36,762 bases of DNA from Phycisphaerales bacterium (GTDB taxonomy: Bacteria > Planctomycetota > Phycisphaerae > Phycisphaerales > UBA1924): positions 1-36,762 of the forward strand of contig JAPKGU010000017.1 in the NCBI GenBank assembly GCA_026647565.1. Direction: 5' to 3'. The position numbers and the translations under genes were made by a program. A model generated the notes under the pieces. That model saw nothing but the letters and a program-made list of their open reading frames with translations, was not told the origin of the DNA and searched no databases. Position 1 is the first letter of the stretch. Every line of letters starts with the position of its first letter. Below, piece by piece: positions 1-7,006 of this stretch.

Positions 1-46
1 CGGCGGTGGGTTCGGGCTTGGTGGTCTTGGTCGTGCGCTTCGTCAT
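1..46 (-). CDS. N-terminus of a Lys/Thr-rich protein, cut by window edge
   Basis: Only the first 15 codons are visible. The start ATG is read on the minus strand at 46, with an AGGAG ribosome-binding site about 6 bases upstream (around 52-58). The peptide begins MTKRTTKTTKPEPTA, so it has a basic Lys/Thr-rich and then Pro-containing N-terminus. Nothing can be said about function. It lies downstream of the 116-aa gene and of the hairpin at 86-108, so it is probably a separate transcription unit or reached by read-through. Confidence 0.5.
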   Translation of the reverse strand, partial: MTKRTTKTTKPEPTA

Positions 47-85
47 GGTCGTGCTCCTTTGGGTTGGTGGTCTCTGGTAAACAGC

Positions 86-108
86 GAAGCCCGCATTACG
101 CGGGCTTC
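86..108 (-). terminator. Hairpin overlapping the stop codon of the 116-aa gene
   Basis: A perfect 9-bp inverted repeat (GAAGCCCGC at 86-94, GCGGGCTTC at 100-108) encloses a 5-base loop. On the minus strand the TGA stop of the gene above (107-109) forms the foot of the stem. There is only a short T-rich tract after it (TGTTTACC), so it is a moderate intrinsic terminator or an mRNA 3'-end stabiliser. Confidence 0.6.
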
Positions 109-457
109 AGGTCGTCGGGTGGTTGTCGTTCAGGCGGTCCCAACTCGTCGTGTCTTTCGGCTGGCCGACCGCCCGGAGGTAGTCGACCAACTCATCGGCG
201 GCCCAGGTGTCGCCGTCGATCGCGTCGTGCTCGTTGGGGGCGTCGGTATCGCGGTCGATCTCGAAGAGGCGGAAGCCGCCCAGCGCTCCGGGGCGCGGTC
301 CCCAGTGCCCGTCGAGGTGGCGGCCGCGTCCGGCGGGGACCGTCGCGATGTTCCAGGTGCGCCCGTCGGGCGTGTGGATCTCGATCGCGGGGATGTGGAA
401 CCCGCTCTTGGCGAGGGTCTTGGTGAGGTCGAGCGTGGTCTTCGTGGTCGCGTTCAT
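107..457 (-). CDS. Hypothetical 116-aa acidic protein
   Basis: I do not recognise this protein. The start is the ATG at 457 with a GGAG site about 9 bases upstream. A longer reading of the frame toward 1072 crosses sequence that does not look coding, so the short form is preferred. The first 17 residues are Thr/Lys/Leu-rich. The rest carries TPDGRTW and a Gly/Arg-rich segment (about residues 41-58), then an Asp-rich C-terminal third (about residues 65-95). No signal peptide, membrane segment or known motif is visible. It lies about 770 bp downstream of the primase gene and ends in a hairpin, so it may be a separately expressed small accessory gene of the element. Confidence 0.5.
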   Translation of the reverse strand: MNATTKTTLDLTKTLAKSGFHIPAIEIHTPDGRTWNIATVPAGRGRHLDGHWGPRPGALGGFRLFEIDRDTDAPNEHDAIDGDTWAADELVDYLRAVGQPKDTTSWDRLNDNHPTT

Positions 458-1231
458 GTTCGTGGTCTCCGTCGCGTGCGGGGGGTGCGTTGTTCCCGCT
501 CGCGTTGGACACACATTGGCCGGCTGACGGGGAACAGGCAAGGCGTTCGGCCTGCATTTCTCGATGATTCCGTGACATGTGGGCAACTCAGCCAAACATG
601 TGGGCGGCGCGGGAAAGCGGGCCGCCCAGCGCGGCTTCCCCACCCGCCCGTTGGCCACGGGTTGGCCCACGATCGCCCACGTCGCGTCCTCGCGGCGGGG
701 CGTACCAATCCCCGCCACGCGACCGTCGGCGCTCGGACGCGCAAACAAACTCTGTCGCCAAGCGCGGCTGTTCCCGCGGGCGTTGGCTTTCGATTCCGGC
801 GGGGAAGTACCTATTGCCCCCTCCCGTCCCCCGTTCGGACTCCGGCTGTAAGGCTTCGGGTAGGCGCTGCCTGGCACGCCAACTGCATGTCCGAATCGGT
901 GCGACGATGGCGTGCGATCCGCACGCCGCACGCCCGTTGCGCCGAACCTGTTGCGCGCCCGTCGCGCCCGCGCCGGCGCGGGGGGGTGGGCGCAACAGGT
1001 AGTAAAGAGGGGGTGTGTTGTTGTTTGCTCCATGATTTCTCGATGTTCCCGCGATGAACCTATTGCGCGCAAGAGGTTGCAATAGGCGCAACAGGTTGCT
1101 TCGCACCCCCGCTGGCGCTGCGGAATCGAGGGTCAGCGTTCGTGCTCGCGCTGCTCCGGAGCGCTTCTTCGCTGCGTTTGAGCGACAAAGGGCGCTACGC
1201 AGACCGGTTTGTGTGGCCGGGGAGCGAGTTT
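458..1231. other. Gene-free stretch downstream of the primase gene, repeat-rich
   Basis: No convincing gene is seen on either strand across these roughly 770 bases; the open frames have no coherent protein features. The stretch holds an approximate direct repeat of ATTTCTCGATG plus flank (about 556-575 and 1035-1054, 17 of 20 positions alike), a closely spaced pair of ACATGTGGG (about 575-583 and 596-604), and the iteron-like cluster at 945-1097. With the Prim-Pol primase gene immediately adjacent, a replication origin or partition site is a reasonable but untested reading. Confidence 0.45.
945..1097. repeat. Iteron-like cluster of GCGCAAYAGGTT
   Basis: Four copies of a 12-bp motif occur in 153 bp: AACCTGTTGCGC at 945-956 (reverse orientation), GCGCAACAGGT at 990-1000 (direct, last base differs), AACCTATTGCGC at 1057-1068 (reverse), and GCGCAACAGGTT at 1086-1097 (direct). 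The copies form two inverted pairs. A further arm, GCAATAGG at 1079-1086, pairs with CCTATTGC at 1059-1066. Such a cluster beside a primase gene looks like binding sites for an initiator or repressor, or a termination region made of hairpins. Confidence 0.5.
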
Positions 1232-3574
1232 TCATGCTTCCGCATCGATGAGCCTGTACAGCCGCTGGGGGGTGCCGCCGGTGGCCCGCTCGGCGAACTG
1301 GATGCGGCGCTGATCGACCAGCGCCTGCCGGACCTCGTCGTGCTCGCGGGGCGACCAGGCCAAGCGCCGGCTCAGTTGCCAGAAGGGCATCCACGGATCG
1401 GCGGGATGTTTGACTGCCCATTCCCGGAGCACGCGGATCATCGCCTTGCACTGGCTCTCGAAGTCGCCGGCGCTGACGTGCTGGCTGGCCTTGAAGAGCA
1501 TGCGGCGGGTCTGATGTTCAACCAAGGACCACGCCCAGTTCACCCCTTCGACGGAGATCTCGGGATTGCGGTGCCCAATACTGCACGCATGCACGAGCGC
1601 GAGACGCCGGGCTTTCTCGTTGGCGCGGGCCCACAGCGCCATCCCCGCTTGATCCGACTTGGCTTCGGCCTCGGCGTACGCGGCATCGGCCAGGGCGCGA
1701 ATCTCGCCGAGGCGCATTCGTGCGTCCGGCGTCGGTTCCACCAGACGGGGCTCGGGGTGCGCGGTCTTCAGGTTTCCCTTGCCCGGCTTGAACTCCGCCC
1801 ACCACCGCGCCCGCTTGAGGATCGACTTGGGTAGCTCGTGAACATCGACATCTTGGCCGAGCCCGCGGCGGCCGGCCTCGAAGATGAGCATGCGTGCGAA
1901 GAATCCGTTGGAGAGCATCTTCGGCGACAGCGCCTCATAGAAGATGTCCGGAATCGCCGTCCCGAAGAGGCACAGGCACGGCTGGTCGATGATGCGGGGC
2001 TCCTCGTCACTGGCCTTGACGCGAAGCGGGTAGATTGTGTTGGCTGAGGTGTACAGCTTCAGCAGCGTCTGCATGATGCCCTCGTACCGAGGGTCCCGCT
2101 TGGTGCCGTACCCGCTGATCGCCTGCATGAGCGTGTCGATCTCGTCGGTCTGAAAGAGCATCACCGGCGTCAGGTGCATCCGGTCCTCGAGGCCTTCGCC
2201 GCTGGCGAAGCCGTCCGCGACCGCGCCGGCGATGCCGACGCTCGCGAGGATCCGCTGGTTCACCTTGCGCGGGAAGTCCTTGCCCGTGCCGGTGTTGGCC
2301 AGGCCCAGGAGATAGATCGCGGTGCGGTTGTCCTGTGGGTCGCGGACCTTCCGGCCCGCCAGCGCGGCCTGCAGCGCCACCGCGCCGCAGAACGCCAGGA
2401 CTGGCTCGGGGTAGGGCGCGTTAGCGAGCGTGTAGTCGATGACTTCGTCGATGAACCCCGGCACGCGCAAGAGCGCCGGCGGCACGGGTCCGGGATCGAT
2501 CGGCGCGGACGGCGGCGGCTCGGCCTGCGGGGTTGTGAGGGTGAAGGCGGACAGATCGACATCGCCGGAGGCGGGTTCCGCACCGAATCCCTCACGCCGC
2601 AGCGCTCGGGCGGCCGCCGCAAAGTCACCGTCGTGCTTGAGCAACGAGTACACGGCGAAGAGCGAATACCCGCGGCCGTCCTCGAAGGGCGGCGCGTTGG
2701 TCGAGAACACATAGAACACGCCGCCCTTGAGCGTGGCACTGCAGCCCCGGTCCTTGCCGGGGCGGGCCCAGTGCTCGTTCTCGCCCCCGCTCACCCGAGT
2801 CCAGCCGTGCTCGACCAATAGGTCCCGGACATCGCCGCGCTGGTTGAAGTCATCGCCCGGCTTCAGCTCGCCGGGGGATGAGGCCGAGGATGCTTTGGGA
2901 CGCGGACCATCCTCCACAGGATGCTGGGCCTCGTTGAGCTCCCATGCGCAGGCCAGCATGCACTCTCGCTCCTCGGATGTGATGACCGGCAACGCGGCAA
3001 GATCGCCAGCCTCGAGCACATACCCGTTCGACGGCGCGCACAGGAACATACCGCCCTCGCCTCGGGTCTCGATCATCGTGGCGACCGCACGCCAACAGCC
3101 ATCGACACCCTTCCGCGGAGTGAAGCGCTTGCCCGCAACCTCGATCGGATCAGCCCCGGGTGCGTCGAAGGACCGTTGCGCGAGTTTCATGTTGCCGCAG
3201 ACCGGGTCCGAACACCGGTATGCGACATGGCGACCGCCCGAGGGTGTGGTCTCGACGACAAGGCGATCGATGAGGCCCGGGCACACCGCCTCGACCCGCG
3301 CTCGCCACGGCTCGAACGCCACGCCAGCCAGGTCGAAGTCGATCATCTCGAGGTTACCCGAGACGCGTCCGCACACCAGGCACAGATCACGCTGGGTGGG
3401 CCCGGCGAACCATCGCGCGTGCTCCGCCGGCGTTGGGAGCCGCGTCTGGTACGACTTCCACGAGCGCAGGGCAACGCGCTTGTCGTCGCCCTCGCGGATC
3501 GCCGGCAGTACGCAGAGCCCCGCGGCGGCATATCGCCGGGCCGCGTCCAGGGTTGAGGGCAACGGAAGCGTCAT
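1232..3574 (-). CDS. Prim-Pol type primase with fused P-loop ATPase/helicase-like domain
   Basis: A 780-aa replication protein. Residues about 8-190 match a bifunctional primase/polymerase (Prim-Pol, archaeo-eukaryotic primase fold): a hydrophobic start (AAAGLCVLPA), the metal-binding IDFD around residues 78-81, and GGRHVAY near 113-119. A linker follows. From about residue 365 there is a DUF3987/D5-like ATPase with Walker A GLANTGTGK (about 424-432) and acidic Walker B FQTDEID (about 474-480). The predicted role is to prime, and possibly unwind, element DNA. The ATG at 3574 overlaps the stop of the upstream gene (ATGA). Upstream extension of the frame lies inside that gene and is rejected. 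It is the last gene of the 5249-1232 replication operon and is followed by iteron-like repeats. Confidence 0.85.
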   Translation of the reverse strand: MTLPLPSTLDAARRYAAAGLCVLPAIREGDDKRVALRSWKSYQTRLPTPAEHARWFAGPTQRDLCLVCGRVSGNLEMIDFDLAGVAFEPWRARVEAVCPGLIDRLVVETTPSGGRHVAYRCSDPVCGNMKLAQRSFDAPGADPIEVAGKRFTPRKGVDGCWRAVATMIETRGEGGMFLCAPSNGYVLEAGDLAALPVITSEERECMLACAWELNEAQHPVEDGPRPKASSASSPGELKPGDDFNQRGDVRDLLVEHGWTRVSGGENEHWARPGKDRGCSATLKGGVFYVFSTNAPPFEDGRGYSLFAVYSLLKHDGDFAAAARALRREGFGAEPASGDVDLSAFTLTTPQAEPPPSAPIDPGPVPPALLRVPGFIDEVIDYTLANAPYPEPVLAFCGAVALQAALAGRKVRDPQDNRTAIYLLGLANTGTGKDFPRKVNQRILASVGIAGAVADGFASGEGLEDRMHLTPVMLFQTDEIDTLMQAISGYGTKRDPRYEGIMQTLLKLYTSANTIYPLRVKASDEEPRIIDQPCLCLFGTAIPDIFYEALSPKMLSNGFFARMLIFEAGRRGLGQDVDVHELPKSILKRARWWAEFKPGKGNLKTAHPEPRLVEPTPDARMRLGEIRALADAAYAEAEAKSDQAGMALWARANEKARRLALVHACSIGHRNPEISVEGVNWAWSLVEHQTRRMLFKASQHVSAGDFESQCKAMIRVLREWAVKHPADPWMPFWQLSRRLAWSPREHDEVRQALVDQRRIQFAERATGGTPQRLYRLIDAEA

Positions 3575-4158
3575 TCGAACGGCACCTCCCACGCCAGCGC
3601 TCGGTCGAGCGCTTCGGCGGGAGAGGCATGCACGTGCGCGGTCGTCCGCGGGCAGTTGCGGGCGAACCACATCTGCCGCGCCAGGTCCCGCGACGCGAAC
3701 GCCAGGTACACCGGCTTGCCGAGCATGTGCGCCCAGCCGAGCTCGAGCAGCGTGGCGTGGCAGTCCGTGGCATTGATCCAGGCAAAGAACAGGTCCGACT
3801 CCCTGATCCACTCCATGCACAGCCCCGGCACCACCCAGCGGGGGCGACTATTCACTGGCGCGGGCCACGATGGACTTGAGTCGTGCTGCCCGACGCCCGC
3901 GTGCCATCCGACCCACTCGTGGCTCTCGCCGCCGAACGGCACGAAGTGCGGCCCAGTGAAGATGAAACGGCCGCAGTCGATCGGCTGTCCGAACGGCGAG
4001 ACGCCCAGTTGCGGCACCAGCGGCAACCGCCAGTTGCCCGATCCGTGCATCTTCCCGGCGAGGTACACACGACGCCTGGGCCGGGGACTGGACGCAGCCG
4101 CCACGGCGGACCGGGGCGTTGTGCTGGGCGGGATTGATGAGAGTGTGCGAGTCGTCAT
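3571..4158 (-). CDS. Nucleoside 2-deoxyribosyltransferase-like protein
   Basis: A 195-aa protein resembling the nucleoside 2-deoxyribosyltransferase-like superfamily. After a disordered Ser/Pro-rich head (residues 1-28) comes VYLAGKMHG, the typical first strand and Gly loop. Near the C-terminus SDLFFAWINATDCHATLLELGWAHMLGKPVYLA (positions about 125-157) carries the family's pattern of a D-containing strand, a catalytic-type Glu in LELG, and a following Gly-Lys-Pro-Val strand. Family members cleave the glycosidic bond of deoxynucleosides or act on related nucleotide ligands; the substrate here is unknown. It overlaps its neighbours by 4 bp on both sides, so it is translationally coupled to the sigma-like and primase genes. 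A role in nucleotide supply or signalling during replication is inference. Confidence 0.65.
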   Translation of the reverse strand: MTTRTLSSIPPSTTPRSAVAAASSPRPRRRVYLAGKMHGSGNWRLPLVPQLGVSPFGQPIDCGRFIFTGPHFVPFGGESHEWVGWHAGVGQHDSSPSWPAPVNSRPRWVVPGLCMEWIRESDLFFAWINATDCHATLLELGWAHMLGKPVYLAFASRDLARQMWFARNCPRTTAHVHASPAEALDRALAWEVPFE

Positions 4159-4703
4159 GACATGTGCTCCGAGAATCCGACGGATTCGAAGTGGCGGCGC
4201 AGCGCGGCTGTTGCCGCAGCGCCGAGCGAGGGGCGACGGCGGCCATCCGTGGCCGCTTCCAGGAAGTCGTTGCAGACAGTGGCGAGGTCTTCGGGCAGAG
4301 CGTCGATCGCGGCGCGAACGTCGAGTTCGAAATCCCGCCGAGCGATTGGGGATGCCGAGGTGAGCGACGGGTACCGCCCGTGCCCCGCCGCCATCGCATC
4401 GTCAATGGGGACGGTCGTCGACCGGCCGCCACGCTTCGCGGCATGCTGGGTCCGGAGGATCGATGTACCGGCCCTGGTCATGGCGATGGCAAGGAACGCC
4501 ATCGGGCGACCGCGCGACGGATCGAACTTGGGCCAGCGTTCCAGTGCGGCCAGGATGAGGTCGGACCGAAACTCGGCGTGCGAATCGCCATCGCGACCGC
4601 ACCCCACGAGCCTGCTCGCGACGCCGTGGGCGGTGGCGCCCAACCGATCAACGTCAAGTGCGTCAAATGCGGAGGGAGCCGCGAAGGGACCACGTTCAAC
4701 CAC
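4155..4703 (-). CDS. Short sigma-70-like protein (regions 2 and 4)
   Basis: A 182-aa protein read from GTG at 4703, chosen because AGGAG lies 7 bases upstream; a longer ATG form only re-reads the end of the upstream gene. Residues about 40-85 (SDLILAALERWPKFDPSRGR, then a helix ending in LRTQHAAKRGG) resemble region 2 of ECF-type sigma factors, with the FDPSRG turn. A C-terminal segment (DVRAAIDALPEDLATVC, then a helical stretch) resembles region 4, although its recognition helix is degenerate. It could direct RNA polymerase to element promoters or act as an anti-host or regulatory decoy. It overlaps both neighbours in the replication operon. The family assignment is moderately sure; the function is inference. 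Confidence 0.6.
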   Translation of the reverse strand: MVERGPFAAPSAFDALDVDRLGATAHGVASRLVGCGRDGDSHAEFRSDLILAALERWPKFDPSRGRPMAFLAIAMTRAGTSILRTQHAAKRGGRSTTVPIDDAMAAGHGRYPSLTSASPIARRDFELDVRAAIDALPEDLATVCNDFLEAATDGRRRPSLGAAATAALRRHFESVGFSEHMS

Positions 4704-5037
4704 GCAGCACCTCCTGCACGAGCAGGCGGTGCGGCAAGCCATGGCGCACCTCGATGGTCACATCTGCGTTGTCGGGGCAGGCCTTCAGTTCCGCGAGCAG
4801 TTCGAGGACCGCGTCTTTGAGCGCGTAGTCGGGCTGCCGGCAACCTGAGCCGATGAGGCGTTCGCCACCGAGTTTGACCTCACGCACGACCAGCGGGGTG
4901 GGATCGAAGACGGGCTCGCCGCATCTCACGCGGCACTCGATCCGGCCAAATCCGACGCGCGTCATCAACTCGATCAGACGCTGCTCTGACGGAGAGGCTT
5001 CGCTGAAAACGTGAAGTCGGCGAGTGCTCGCGATCAT
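4696..5037 (-). CDS. Hypothetical 113-aa protein of the replication operon
   Basis: I do not recognise the family. The ATG at 5037 overlaps the stop of the upstream gene by 4 bp, and its own end overlaps the sigma-like gene start by 8 bp. The sequence has a basic start (MIASTRRLHVF), a helical SEASPSEQRLIELMTRVGF, and two Cys residues in RIECRVRCGEP followed by a third in IGSGCRQP. A predicted helix comes next (KDAVLELLAELKACP), then a strand (VTIEVRHGLP). The Cys pattern is too sparse to call a zinc site. Position and overlap show that it is co-translated with replication and sigma-like functions. Confidence 0.65.
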   Translation of the reverse strand: MIASTRRLHVFSEASPSEQRLIELMTRVGFGRIECRVRCGEPVFDPTPLVVREVKLGGERLIGSGCRQPDYALKDAVLELLAELKACPDNADVTIEVRHGLPHRLLVQEVLRG

Positions 5038-5249
5038 CGAGCACCCCCGTTCCCGGCTTCACTCTTTGTTGGTGCCGGTGTGCTGGCGTCAGGGTGCAGT
5101 GTGACCTCGACGCCCAGTCGCCGCAGTTGGCGGATGGCCTCGGCAACTCCCGCGGCGTCCCCGCTGATCCTCGCTCGTTCAAGCAGGACGAACCAGGCGG
5201 CGGGGGCGTCCCGCCAGGGCTCGCGCGATGTTCGTTTGGTCTTGGTCAT
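5034..5249 (-). CDS. Small hypothetical protein, first gene of the replication operon
   Basis: A 71-aa protein with start ATG at 5249, picked because a strong AAGGAGG site sits 9 bases upstream. An upstream in-frame start would place the ribosome-binding site inside the gene. The body is Arg-rich and helical: KTKRTSREPWRDAP, then AWFVLLERARISGDAAGVAEAIRQLRRLGVEV, then a Pro/Thr-rich acidic tail. The helical pair is like that of short planctomycete phage proteins that follow DNA-binding genes, but no function is assigned. Its stop overlaps the next gene by 4 bp. The palindrome at 5292-5305 lies about 43 bp upstream and probably marks the operon's control region. Confidence 0.6.
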   Translation of the reverse strand: MTKTKRTSREPWRDAPAAWFVLLERARISGDAAGVAEAIRQLRRLGVEVTLHPDASTPAPTKSEAGNGGAR

Positions 5250-5291
5250 CGATCCATGCCTCCTTCTGGAGAATGGACCGATGTCGCATAG

Positions 5292-5305
5292 GTGTCGCGC
5301 GACAC
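5292..5305. promoter_or_regulatory. 14-bp perfect palindrome GTGTCGCGCGACAC, candidate operator
   Basis: The palindrome lies in the 117-bp gap upstream of the replication operon. A second copy of its half-site with flank, GTGTCGCGC, lies at 5359-5367 at the end of the upstream helix-turn-helix gene, and a partial TGTCGC lies near 5282. The spacing fits a dimeric repressor or activator site in the 5' region of the operon starting at 5249. No clear -10/-35 pair was identified. Confidence 0.45.
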
Positions 5306-5366
5306 TCCGCCGCCGCGGCATCCTTTAGGCCGCTTTCAGCGGATGGGTATCGCAGAAAGTGTCGCG

Positions 5367-6068
5367 CTACTCGTCGTCCCAGGCCTCGATGTCGCCCGTC
5401 TCGTCGTCTTTCTGGCCCCTGGGAAGGTTGGGGCGACCGCTCTGCAAGGCCGCTCGGGCGAGCTTGAACCGCGGCCACCGATTCAGGGAGGTGCGGGCGC
5501 AGCCGACCGCGTCGGCGATCTGACTATTCGTCCAGTCGGGGTGCTGCACGAGCAGCGCCACCGCGAGGGCTTCTTTCTGGAGCTTGGGGCCGCCGGCCTT
5601 GACGACCTTATCGTTCGAAGAGGAGATCCTGGCTCGGAGTTTCTCGCGGTCCGACCAGGCAATCGCCCACTCGAAGATCTCCGCAAAGGTCATCTGCGAT
5701 GGTTCCCGCTCGACGATGCGAGCAAGGTGCTCCCACGCCTCGATAGAGTGGCCGGGAGGGGCAAAGCCCCTGGCGTGAAGCGCATCGTCAGAATCATCAA
5801 ACGCGCCCTGGACGACGTCCACCATGAGTCGGATCGCTTCGGCTCGTTCGGCTGCCGAAGCCGAGTCCGATTGCATGAGTTCGCTCATGAGCGAGGCCAA
5901 AGCGGCGTCGATGATCGCCCGGCACGCGCGAACCGGTTCGGTGGCGATGGCAAAGCGGCGCAGCTTGGTTCGAGCCCGCTCAATGGCGGCCTCAGCGGCG
6001 GGGTCACCGGTCACGGCGTCAATGAACGCGATTCCGGCTCGGCTTTGTCTGGGTTCGGGCGTGCCCAT
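5367..6068 (-). CDS. Helix-turn-helix protein, possibly regulator or terminase-small-subunit-like
   Basis: A 233-aa protein starting at the ATG at 6068; the frame runs further upstream but through intergenic and antisense sequence. The N-terminal two thirds are helical and acidic, without a recognised domain. Near the C-terminus, residues about 175-215 contain HPDWTNSQIADAVGCARTSLNRWPRF, a clear helix-turn-helix (SQIADAVGCARTSLNRW), followed by a basic helix and an acidic tail. This arrangement is seen in phage regulators and in small terminase subunits. No packaging ATPase is near, so a regulator of the adjacent operons is more likely. It is divergent from the plus-strand gene at 6189. Confidence 0.6.
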   Translation of the reverse strand: MGTPEPRQSRAGIAFIDAVTGDPAAEAAIERARTKLRRFAIATEPVRACRAIIDAALASLMSELMQSDSASAAERAEAIRLMVDVVQGAFDDSDDALHARGFAPPGHSIEAWEHLARIVEREPSQMTFAEIFEWAIAWSDREKLRARISSSNDKVVKAGGPKLQKEALAVALLVQHPDWTNSQIADAVGCARTSLNRWPRFKLARAALQSGRPNLPRGQKDDETGDIEAWDDE

Positions 6069-6133
6069 GATCGGGAAAGTGTAGAAGCGTGGTCGTTTTG
6101 CGTATTCAGGGGTGGAGGGCCTATCGGCCACTC

Positions 6134-6155
6134 CCGCCGAGCGACCGCTCGGCGG
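6134..6155. promoter_or_regulatory. Inverted repeat in the divergent promoter region
   Basis: A 9-bp perfect inverted repeat (CCGCCGAGC at 6134-6142, GCTCGGCGG at 6147-6155) with a 4-base loop sits between the divergent genes starting at 6068 (minus) and 6189 (plus). It lies about 33 bases before the plus-strand ATG and could be an operator shared by both promoters. Nothing beyond symmetry and position supports this. Confidence 0.4.
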
Positions 6156-6188
6156 AAATCGGACAATACGAGCACGAGGAGCTCCCAC

Positions 6189-6518
6189 ATGTCGACTGTT
6201 CAGGCCCCGCCAGCGCGTCCATCGCCCGCCGAGAGAATCACGCAGTTCATCGAACACAACGGTGGTGACCACAAGCGCTGGTTTATCGGCGTCACGTGCA
6301 ATCCACGCGAGCAACTCATCTGCGAGCACTGCATCAACTCCACACGCGACCCGTTCTTGATCATCGGTTGCGACACCGCCGATGAGGCGCGTCGGGTTGA
6401 ATATTCGCTGCGGAAGAAGCTCGGCGGCTGGGGGAAGCGGTTCGACGGACTCGATCCCGCCGCCATCTTCGTCTACACGTTCCGGCTGAGCTCGGCCACC
6501 GTTCCGAATCTGACTTAA
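6189..6518 (+). CDS. Small orphan protein, the only plus-strand gene
   Basis: A 109-aa protein on the opposite strand to everything else. The start ATG at 6189 has GAGGAG about 8 bases upstream, and the gene ends just before a strong hairpin. The sequence has a Pro/Ala-rich head, then RWFIGVTCNPREQLICEH, then FLIIGCDTADEARRVEYSLRKKLG, and a final VYTFRLS strand. The first segment faintly recalls the start of a GIY-YIG nuclease (YIGVT-NP-R-EH), but the two signature strands and the catalytic Glu are not evident, so I do not call a nuclease. Three Cys residues are present. Strand and isolation suggest an independently expressed moron-type gene. Confidence 0.65.
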   Translation: MSTVQAPPARPSPAERITQFIEHNGGDHKRWFIGVTCNPREQLICEHCINSTRDPFLIIGCDTADEARRVEYSLRKKLGGWGKRFDGLDPAAIFVYTFRLSSATVPNLT

Positions 6519-6535
6519 CGAAGCCCTCGTAGCTC

Positions 6536-6569
6536 GCCCGGCAAACCGTCTCATCGCGGTTCGCCGGGC
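6536..6569. terminator. Bidirectional terminator between convergent genes
   Basis: A 13-bp stem (6536-6548 with 6557-6569, one mismatch) has an 8-base loop and is followed on the plus strand by TTTGTTCAATT. It lies between the end of the plus-strand gene (6518) and the end of the minus-strand KorB-like gene (6575), where a shared terminator is expected. Confidence 0.8.
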
Positions 6570-6574
6570 TTTGT

Positions 6575-7006
6575 TCAATTCTGCGACGGGCGTTCAGCCT
6601 TCAGCATCGCCCGCCAGCGCCGACGCTGCTCGCGCCAGTCCGAGACGGCGCACACTGCGCGCAACTCGTGCTCGCTGACTGCATCGCGCTCACGCTCAAC
6701 GCGAGACAGGAGAAGCAACTCCTCCTGGATGTCCGGAGCTAGGCACAGCAAGTCCATGATCTGGCTGATCCGAGCCCGCGTGACCTGCCCCAGCCGGGCT
6801 AGGTCCGCGTGGGATTCGACCTCGCCCATCCGAACCAACTCCTCGAACCGGATCGCCAGCGCCATCAGGCGGGCGATGCGGGGCACGTGGCCCGCTTCAA
6901 CGGCTGGCGCGGCGGGCTCCACGCCGACGTTGACCTCTTTCCGGCCCGCCGCTCCCCGCGTGAAATGCACCGGGAACTCGATCGTGACGTCGTGCGTGTC
7001 TTTCAT
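6575..7006 (-). CDS. KorB/ParB-like helix-turn-helix protein, recombinase partner
   Basis: A 143-aa DNA-binding protein. Residues about 44-95 carry a KorB/ParB-type helix-turn-helix: a leading helix (RIARLMALAIRFEELVRMG), then ESHADLARLGQVTRARISQIMDLL, where ADLARLGQVTRARISQIM is the helix-turn-helix core, then LAPDIQEELLLL. The C-terminus is basic and Trp-rich (WREQRRRWRAMLKAE). The ATG at 7006 overlaps the recombinase stop by 4 bp and is preceded by AGGAGG, so it is coupled to the recombinase. Small proteins of this type often follow serine recombinases and may direct or regulate them; that role is inferred from neighbourhood. It ends at the bidirectional terminator. Confidence 0.75.
   Translation of the reverse strand: MKDTHDVTIEFPVHFTRGAAGRKEVNVGVEPAAPAVEAGHVPRIARLMALAIRFEELVRMGEVESHADLARLGQVTRARISQIMDLLCLAPDIQEELLLLSRVERERDAVSEHELRAVCAVSDWREQRRRWRAMLKAERPSQN

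Noticed and set aside
588-1451. Minus-strand open frame of 287 codons crossing the repeat region
   Set aside because: It overlaps the primase 3' end in another frame and passes through the iteron-like repeats; composition is Arg/Ala/Pro noise.
5292-6188. Upstream extension of the plus-strand gene at 6189 to a 408-aa protein
   Set aside because: The extension runs antisense through the helix-turn-helix gene; the ATG at 6189 has its own ribosome-binding site and starts the coherent protein.
6189-6518. Calling the small plus-strand protein a GIY-YIG nuclease
   Set aside because: Only a loose likeness to one segment is visible; the GIY and YIG strands and the catalytic Arg/Glu positions cannot be placed.
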